Origin: Owenia fusiformis | Taxonomy: Eukaryota; Annelida; Polychaeta; Sabellida; Oweniidae | Length of the DNA stretch: 64,000 nucleotides | Direction of reading: 5' to 3' | Assembly (NCBI GenBank): GCA_903813345.2 | Contig: CAIIXF020000005.1 | Span: 22,449,375-22,513,374, forward strand | Shown: in pieces, positions 57,432 to 64,000 of the stretch | Layout of the letters: every line of letters starts with the position of its first letter | How positions within the stretch are numbered: the stretch's first letter is position 1 | Translations under genes and position numbers: made by a program | The notes under the pieces: generated by a model | Told to the model about the DNA's origin: nothing | The model's database searches: none | The model's input: the letters and a program-made list of their open reading frames with translations, nothing else

Positions 57432-57801
57432 TACCCTGCGTGCAGAGTCTAGTTAAACTACACTCTGCCTAGTAGAGACCATATTTCAGTTAAGTAGCCC
57501 CGCCCCATTATGGGTACCGGTGACAGTATGGGTAAATCACTTTTGACCTACGCGCTGACCTTCCACCAATCAGGGAGCTTGAAGAAACATACCGCAAATG
57601 CGTTCTAATTAAATATGCGCATGCCATTGGTCAATTCCGGGATCAACGATGACGTCAGAAGGAATGACCATATATAGAACGTCGGTCAAATTTGGCCGAC
57701 GACCACTGATTGGCGCGGTGAGTTCACAGGTTTATTTTAGTTTGAAAGAGTGAAGACGAAGCTCTCTTTTAAGAAGTGTAGTCAAACGGATGCAAAGGGT
57801 A
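57432..57801 (+). mobile_element. 370-bp MITE with Pol II promoter-like architecture
   Basis: Flanked by the 9-bp direct repeat AGAAATGCC (57423-57431, 57802-57810). Ends TACCCT...AAACTACACTCTG and complement TACCCT...GACTACACTTCT give an imperfect inverted repeat of about 35 bp. Within it: GCCCCGCCCC (57497-57506), CCAAT (57566-57570), ATTGG (57626-57630), a perfect TGACGTCA (57650-57657) and TATATA (57671-57676), in the order and spacing of a plus-strand promoter. GC content is much higher than around it. An alternative reading is a solo LTR or a genuine alternative promoter. Confidence 0.6.
57497..57676 (+). promoter_or_regulatory. GC box, CCAAT boxes, CRE and TATA-like box
   Basis: GC box, two CCAAT boxes (one inverted), CRE palindrome and TATATA within 180 bp. 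If active, transcription would start near 57700 and run antisense to the ARID5B-like gene; GGGTAAGA at 57797 could act as a first-exon donor. Activity is inference from motif order only. Confidence 0.4.
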
Positions 57802-58039
57802 AGAAATGCCAGCAAATCAGGTGTAATACTTCATTCAAAGACCACAGAGAAATGACATAGAAAAACTTTAAATATAAACAGACTGATTTTTAATGTACAT
57901 CTACAACTTCAAGAAGGTCCAAGGCAGGGTTTTCATTTGAACCTATTCTGTGGAGTTTAGCATGAGGAACAATCAATTTGATGTTGTTATAATCTATACA
58001 CTGTATATTACTACAACCTCTTAATTTTGATATCTACTC

Positions 58040-58303
58040 CACACAATAGTAAACCCCAATGAACGAAACATGTTTTGATAAATAGCTGCCAACTTTAAAA
58101 TTGTGACTATTTTGAACTGAGCAGCCATATTAAAAATTCCTTCTCAAGCAGAGGTCCTAAACCCATAAGCTTATAAAATTTCAACCAGATCCATCATCTA
58201 GTATTTGAGTTATTACCTGGACAGATGAACGAACAAACGGAGGGATGGACTTGTACTACCAGATGGACAGCTTCTCTATATCTCTCTCGAACTTGAGTCA
58301 GAT
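58040..58303 (+). mobile_element. GCCGCCAT-family element, short degenerate copy
   Basis: CTACTCCACACAATAGTAAACC at the left corresponds to the family start; ATCATCTAGTATTTGAGTTA, ACCTGGACAGATGAACGAAC and TATATCTCTCTCGAACTTGAG mark the right. It ends against the hairpin at 58306. Confidence 0.55.
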
Positions 58304-58305
58304 GT

Positions 58306-58647
58306 CTTTTTATTAATCATTTCATGGACAAGATATGCAATTTTCTTGTGTATGGAATAAGAATACAGCTTCCAGTCGACAAATTTTAGCTTTAAAATGA
58401 TGAAAATAGAAAAATGATGAAATTTAAAGAAATACCGGACGAAATGAAAATGTACTGGACGCAAGCCATTCGGTATTGACAGGCTTGCGTCCAGTACATT
58501 TTTTATTTCGTCCAGTATTTCTAAAATTTCGTCATTTTTCTTTTATCGATCACTTTTAAGCTAAAATTTGCAGATTGGAGGCTGTATTGTTAGTTCATAC
58601 ACAAGAAAATTACATATCTTGTCAAAGAAATGGTAAATAAAAAGAAA
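58306..58647. repeat. 340-bp near-perfect hairpin
   Basis: Left arm 58306-58472 and right arm 58481-58647 are complementary with a loop of about 8 bases (ATTCGGTA region). The inner 95 bp is best: ATGTACTGGACGCAAGCC against its exact complement, then AAATACCGGACGAAAT. The outer part (ACAAGATATGCAATTTTCTT) is still clear. Such a transcript would form a long double-stranded stem. No target duplication found. Confidence 0.85.
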
Positions 58648-59546
58648 TATAAGTCGATTATAAAGACCGGAAACCATATAATCACACCCAGTTATGTACA
58701 TAAAGTTATAAAAATGGTGTGGAATGATGTTTATCCAAATGAATAATAGTATATCAATGAATTTCAGTACTGGATTGTAAATTACTACAAAGGCAAGATC
58801 ATTGTATGCAGATGACAGCATCAGTTTGAGGCATTAATAGCCAATAATGAATGATCATGGTACATGCAATTACAGCAGCTTGCTCACTGGCATTACACAC
58901 TTCTCACTCATTTCTTGTTTCTTTCTTATCTTGAGGAAAACAATCCCATACACCCTTCACATTTTCCCTCAGGCCAACCATCTTAGATAAACTATTGTCA
59001 AATAATCCCGTGATAAATGTCTTGTGATCCCCAGTAAATGCACTCGGCACTATTTCATTAATATAGTATATTTTATAACTTATGTATGAGTAGACAGTAC
59101 AACCTGTATATACACAGCCAATATAATTCGGCGCTGAAACGGCACCGAAATTTGGCACCGAAAAGGCGTTGAAAATCAGATTGCATTTTGGGGGTGTAGT
59201 AGGTAGGTGTTCATTGCAGAGGGACAATTTTATACAGAACTCATTGGAGTATTTGCTGAGAAGAGATGTTAACTAGACATAGGTGTTCACTAGAGAGAAG
59301 TATTCACTAAGACAGGTTTTACTGTATATATTATGAAATGGCTAGGCTTTAACAACTTCATATTCATTCTGATTTGTCAGCCCTCCATTTGTCTAATGAT
59401 TATCTGCTCTCTCATTCAGCAGAGATAGTAGGTTGTCTTTGGAATCCACAAAATGAAGTATTCAAAATTTTCAAAAAAGAAAATTAAGTTGTAGATTATT
59501 TTAAGGAAATAATGATAGAAAACTTGAAAAATAAAGATGTTTGGCT
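58648..59546. other. Gene-free stretch
   Basis: Nothing recognised; frames up to 107 codons (58904-59227, minus) show no domain. Confidence 0.4.
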
Positions 59547-59555
59547 TTTAATATA

Positions 59556-61169
59556 CGGAGTGGCTCCAGGACCGACAATTGTCGGTACTGGAGACTGTCC
59601 AGGGGTATTTGCTGGGGTACCGACAATTGTCGGCACTCTATCGTCACCTAGTAGTGCCAGATAGAGAACCGACAATTGTCGGTACGCAAGTGGCTGCTAC
59701 GTGTTTTTGCTAGAGAGCCGACAATTTCATAAATAAATCCACTACTTTTACTTGTACCAATAACCTCATCACTGGTAGTCTAGTGGTTAGCGTGCACGAC
59801 TCAAACACACTCGGTCCCGAGTTCGAATCCCGGCAGGACCAATTTTTTTCTTTTGAGGGGGGGGGGCATAGTGCTTATTTGCAGTATGGAATCGTATAGG
59901 CATTAACTTGTAGTGAGCCATCGTTTATTTCGAAAAAAATTGATTCAACTTCCATCAAAATTGTACTACAAGCTTCAATTAAAAAACATTTTAAAGCTCT
60001 TTTCTTGTTCTATCTAATGGGTCGATATATACAGTTAGGGGAGGGGATGCTTTCGCCCCCGTCGACCTCTACCCTTACTACGCCATGGCACAGGAGAAAT
60101 ATCTCATTTGGAATATATCACTGTTTACTTTGCGTTTGGTAGCTCTCTCATGCGAGATGGAATCGTGGCCATTAACTAAGGGAGCCAAATGCAACTTCCA
60201 TCAAAAATTGTGCTATAAGGTATGAGTACCGTAATCCAACACCAAATTCGAAAATTCATAACAATACTTTGCACATATGGCGTTCGTGACCAACTATGAA
60301 ACGCTTACCCCCCATAGTGTTATATATCAAAATGCACCTGTCCATATAAGGTTCGATTGACCTACATAAAATTATAGGGAGTCAGGTTACTTTTCCAGTT
60401 TTTGAGATATCAGCATCCGTTTATTGTAACTCGCGTTTGCTACCACTTCCTCAATTCTGATATGACGGGCAAACGCGTAGTAAACATGCTCACGTTCGGA
60501 ACTATTTTGACCTACATCGCTATTTTCGTAATTCAAATGAAAGTTGAACTCCTCTTTATTTTGATACCAAATAGTGGCATACTAGGTACCCTAGAAGCCA
60601 ACTATGGGTTATTTAGTACGATACCACAGGTTTTTAAATGGACTATATACCTTTTGGCGGATGGATATGGAACCTCATACCATACGATAAGCTTCAAATA
60701 AAAAACATTCTAGCTATTTTCTTCTATCTAATGGGTAGCAAACGCCCCTTTCTACGCCTGATCGGCTCAGGAGAAATATCCTGTCTGTTTAGAATATATA
60801 TAGCCGTTTACTCTGCATTAATAGCTCTCTAACGTCTTACTTGTTCATGTTTTTTATTGGGTTTTCAACGTTTACTACCATTCCCTGTTCCCGGGCTACC
60901 ATTTTTTGACTGGGTTTGGTAATCCCCGGGTAACCGGGGCTAATACCCTCCCCGGGTTTTGCACTTGTTCCCAAAATATCCGTATGATATCTGAAATACC
61001 CCCCCGCGCATTGCGCATGCGCCAGAAAATTCAAAAATCAATATTTGTCGGTCCTCTAGCGTGTAAACACAGCATATCTCCCGTACCGACAATTTATTTG
61101 TCGGTCCTCTAGCGTGCCACCACATCAGAGTCTAGAGTACCGACAATTGTCGGTACTCTAGCCTTTACG
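59556..61169. mobile_element. 1.6-kb element with CCGACAATTGTCGG palindromic ends
   Basis: Flanked by TTTAATATA at 59547-59555 and 61170-61178 (9 bp). Termini pair imperfectly and both hold ACCGACAATTGTCGGTACT, itself a palindrome. Further copies or halves of it lie at about 59620, 59670, 59717, 61047, 61085 and 61137. Interior has a degenerate tandem duplication (about 59975-60155 and 60690-60835, sharing AAAAAACATT, TCTATCTAATGGGT and CAGGAGAAATATC) and a tRNA-like sequence. No transposase. Confidence 0.75.
59769..59841 (+). pseudogene. tRNA-like sequence (tRNA-Glu-like 5' half)
   Basis: TCACTGGTAGTCTAGTGGTT resembles the 5' half of tRNA-Glu and provides a Pol III A box; GAGTTCGAATCCCGG is a B box and T arm; ACCA ends it and a T-rich terminator follows. 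The acceptor strands (TCACTGG and CAGGACC) do not pair, and no 5-bp anticodon stem forms, so it is not a functional tRNA. It may be a SINE head or captured tRNA fragment. Confidence 0.6.
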
Positions 61170-61178
61170 TTTAATATA

Positions 61179-62580
61179 ATTATGGAAACCAAATCCTAAA
61201 CCCCAAATCTGAGATGACAGTCAGTGCCCTCTTGTCTCAACCTGACATCTATATAAAAGTAAAGAAAGACAAAGAAAGGCCAATATGATCCCCTCAATAA
61301 TCCCACATCCTTAATGACCCCATTGTGTCCCTTAATGGTGAAGCCTTTTGATGACCTTTCTCCCCTGATGACCTTCCTTTACAGACATGCAGATCAATAA
61401 ATAGATGATGCTCTAAGTCTAGTCAGGAATGAACATATGATGAGCCACAGAATTAAAGAAAAATCTCCAATAAATCAAATTCTTGTTTTAATAATGAAAA
61501 GTAGATGGGGTATTTATGCCTACAGTGTACAAATGTCATAGGTTTATAATGATTAATAATAAAATTGTTTTGGCTGAACATCAATTGACTCAGCTCAATA
61601 TATGGGATAGTTATTCTCAATTTACATGAATCATTATGTAATATCAACTCCAACAATAACACTTTGGACTGGCTGAGTTTACATCATTATATAAATACTG
61701 TAAACTATATGGGGGTGTTTAGAAAATAGAAGAGCTTGCCGAATTTGACTAAGAACATAAATTGAAAGCAACATTAAGCCAAAGTGGCATCATACTCATA
61801 GTTTGCACAAGTAGCTTGACTTTTAAAGTACATCAAAATAAAACTGACAAATTGTCAGACTGTATCTTGTTCAAGTTTAATGTGGAGAATATATGTTTTT
61901 TAAACCTCTCCAGATAAGCTATTTTTTTACACATAATTCATTATCTCAACAACTAGAGATATGACAAAACTTTAGAACCTTTTAAATGCACATATACATT
62001 TAAATAAGAAGTGAAAATCAAAAAGCCCATTATTTTTGGAAACAATAATACATCACATATACATACTGCATGAGCTCTGTTGAAAGCAAAGGTCGATGTT
62101 TCTATTACAAATGTCTGGTGTAATATAAAATGACACTATGGCATACTATTTTAGGATATGCATACAATATACATGTGTGTATACCATCGATCATTATAAT
62201 TTGTTAAATGCAATATTACAATATCATCTCATAGAAAAGTGCCTTTTTCATTCATCATTAATTATGCATTGTCATCTATTACAATATCAGGATATTATGG
62301 GATGGAAGGAAGTGATTTAAGATGTACCCTGGAGTAAAAATTCATTAAAGTAACATTTTTAGATGAAAAATAAAGTGAAAAAGAGTGAAATTAGCAAGGA
62401 ATAAAATGAACAAAAATCAAGTGAAAATTCTAAATTATATAAGAAATGTCAGAAAATATATAAATTTATTCAAATTTCTGAAAATTTGTCATTAAGTAAG
62501 CTTGAGTACCCGGAATATTTCAAGTAAGTGTTATCAACATTGTTCTTCTACTAGATAATCAATTGATATTACACATTAAC
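61179..62580. other. Gene-free stretch
   Basis: AT-rich, no exon, domain or element end recognised. Confidence 0.4.
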
Positions 62581-62586
62581 TAATTC

Positions 62587-62862
62587 CAGGCCTGTCAACT
62601 GTCCCGCAATTTGCGTATTTGTCACGCATTTGCTGAAGAATTTGAAGTCACGCCAGTTTTTTTTGCGTGACAGAAAATGTCACGCAAAATACGCATTTTA
62701 CCTGGTAATTGTCAAGCCAAAATATTTCTGTAGAAATTTTTTCGAAATATGTTTACGATACGGTAAAAATACGAACGCGGGAAAAAACCGAACGCAATTT
62801 GTTCGGATTTGTCACGCGAATCCCGTATGTGTGACGCATGTTCATTGGAAATTTTTCGTACC

Positions 62863-62896
<34 letters not shown>

Positions 62897-63093
62897 TTGA
62901 CGACATCGCGAGCGTAGCGAGCGCGAAAAATTTGAGGTGTTCAAAGTTTGGTAAAGGTGCTCAAACTTTGGCCAAAGGTGTTTAAAAGTTGGCCAAAGGT
63001 GTTCAAAATTTGGACAAAAGTGTTCAGATTTGGACTTAGGTGTCCAACATTTTGAAGTCACTCATATTAGGTGGTCCCAAGTTGACAGCCCTG
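62587..63093. mobile_element. CAGG(C/G)CTGTCAAC-ended element, complete copy
   Basis: Ends CAGGCCTGTCAACTGTCCCG and complement CAGGGCTGTCAACTTGGG; flanked by TAATTC at 62581-62586 and 63094-63099. The left half repeats GTCACGCA; the right half has four repeats of AAAGGTGTTCAAA(A)TTTGG-like sequence. Contains a 32-base C run at 62864-62895. Open frames through it (62630-62917 plus, 62753-63061 minus) are repeat by-products. Confidence 0.75.
62864..62895 (+). repeat. C32 homopolymer
   Basis: 32 consecutive C bases, preceded by ACCT and followed by GTTGACGACATCGCGAGCG. Confidence 0.95.
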
Positions 63094-63931
63094 TAATTCA
63101 TACTAGTGTAATAAATCACTTTCCAACTTGTTTAGTTAATAAACGTATGTCATGGAAATTGGAAAAGAAATGTCATGTAAGAGAGGAATTGTGTGAATTA
63201 CACAATAATACACAAATAATTCTAATATGTTGCCATACTTCACCTTTTTCTCAAGTGTTTCAATTAGGTGACTCCTTTTAATATCAATGCAGATACACCT
63301 GTTATCATTATCATAACATCTTGATTTTTTATTCATTCTTTGCTTAACCATTCTAAAGAAAATCCTTATTTCATTTAATTTCTGGGAGGACACCAGTAAC
63401 TTCTGTATTACTGAGAACACTTAGAATAGATGCCCAAACCAATGTTTAAAATGTTGTCTGATTCAACTGTATTTCATGCCATTCTCTCTAAAACATGGAT
63501 GAAGTGCTTGATTTTCTGCTATTTCTGTATCATTTGAATCATGTACTACACAGCTGTATATGCTAGTCCTTGCCTTTTTCACTGTTTTCTTCCCTTTTTA
63601 CAATATAAAATATGACCTTGATTGTATTTAGTAATTTACCGGAGATGACTGGTTGCTCATAGCTGCATTCACTATTCCAGGGATTTATAATAGAAAGGAT
63701 CGTGTAAAGTGATTTCTGCTTTTCTCAATAACATATTTCATATGAATATCAGATTTTCTTTTTTGTCTCTAGCATCTTAAGATCCCTTTACAACTAAACA
63801 AATATCAGGAAGCTGTTTAAATAATAAAGCACCATTTAACCATAACAACTAAACATGCTATTCAGCAGGTCATAGTTTTTTAGTTGTCTTCACTGTGATT
63901 TCTAGATTTTCCAGTATTTCTTGCCTGTTTG
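63094..63931. other. Spacer between the inverted element pair
   Basis: AT-rich, no gene or repeat recognised; 838 bp. Confidence 0.4.
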
Positions 63932-64000
63932 CAGGGCTGTCAACTTGGGACCACCTAATATGAGTGACTTCAAAATGTTGGACACCTAAGTCCAAATCTG
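63932..64000. mobile_element. CAGGGCTGTCAAC element, inverted copy, cut by window edge
   Basis: CAGGGCTGTCAACTTGGGAC through CACCTAAGTCCAAATCTG is the exact reverse complement of 63093 back to about 63025. The rest lies beyond 64000. Confidence 0.85.

Noticed and set aside
59769-59841. Functional tRNA gene
   Set aside because: A and B boxes are present but acceptor and anticodon stems do not pair; kept only as a tRNA-like sequence.
62630-63061. Open frames on both strands with poly-Pro or poly-Gly
   Set aside because: Created by the 32-base C run and repeats of a mobile element.

Overview
The window is eukaryotic, AT-rich, intron-dominated and packed with degenerate mobile DNA. No bacterial or viral layout is present. 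One conserved host gene is clear: an ARID5B-type AT-rich interaction domain transcription factor on the minus strand, 37694-53254. I assembled nine consecutive coding exons by hand. Every junction keeps phase and has GT/AG ends, and the joined frame is 794 codons plus a stop. The 5' exons (start codon and first part of the N-terminal extension) were not found and probably lie to the right of the window. The gene, the TA-targeting transposons and the many hairpin MITEs suggest an invertebrate animal, most likely marine (mollusc-like or another lophotrochozoan/deuterostome); the sequence alone cannot fix the phylum.

The most interesting feature is a tandemly duplicated ARID exon. Two 98-nt exons (46021-46118 and 43663-43760) encode alternative versions of the same 33-residue segment, the DNA-contacting second half of the ARID domain. 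They have identical phase. Using both, or neither, creates an immediate in-frame stop, so the arrangement enforces mutually exclusive splicing. A dispersed transposon abuts the 5' splice site of the second version.

Layout. 0.3-2.2 kb: inverted copy of a tandem-repeat transposon family (here GCCGCCAT family), carrying a MITE. 3.0-3.9 kb: palindromic TA-flanked MITE (second copy 27.4-28.3 kb). 4.05-8.29 kb: two mariner-type elements joined at a single TA. 8.6-11.9 kb: nested elements, including two members of a TIR family starting CAC(A/T/C)CTACCC with 5-bp target duplications; a third member, 16.7-17.9 kb, splits a retroelement ORF. 12.3-13.6 kb: low-complexity degenerate repeats. 13.9-14.7 kb: hAT-like MITE beside a LINE 3' end. 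20.1-22.1 kb: hairpins and a decayed mariner transposase. 25-27.1 kb: small MITEs and a ~118-bp satellite. 28.9-30.7 kb: mariner-type element containing a 526-bp palindrome. 31.9-32.8 kb: another GCCGCCAT copy. 33.2-33.7 kb: a near-perfect palindrome with 6-bp target duplication. 34-37.6 kb: nothing recognised apart from a small MITE.

37.7-53.3 kb: the ARID5B-like gene, with introns holding more repeats (GCCGCCAT copies, a mariner relic, a 20-bp minisatellite, a TIR element). 53.3-64 kb: probably its large upstream intron, holding a MITE with a Pol II promoter-like arrangement (57.4-57.8 kb), a 340-bp hairpin (58.3-58.6 kb), a 1.6-kb element with CCGACAATTGTCGG palindromic ends and a tRNA-like sequence (59.6-61.2 kb), and an inverted pair of elements beginning CAGG(C/G)CTGTCAAC, one with a 32-base C run. 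All assignments are from reading the sequence; no alignment or database search was run.
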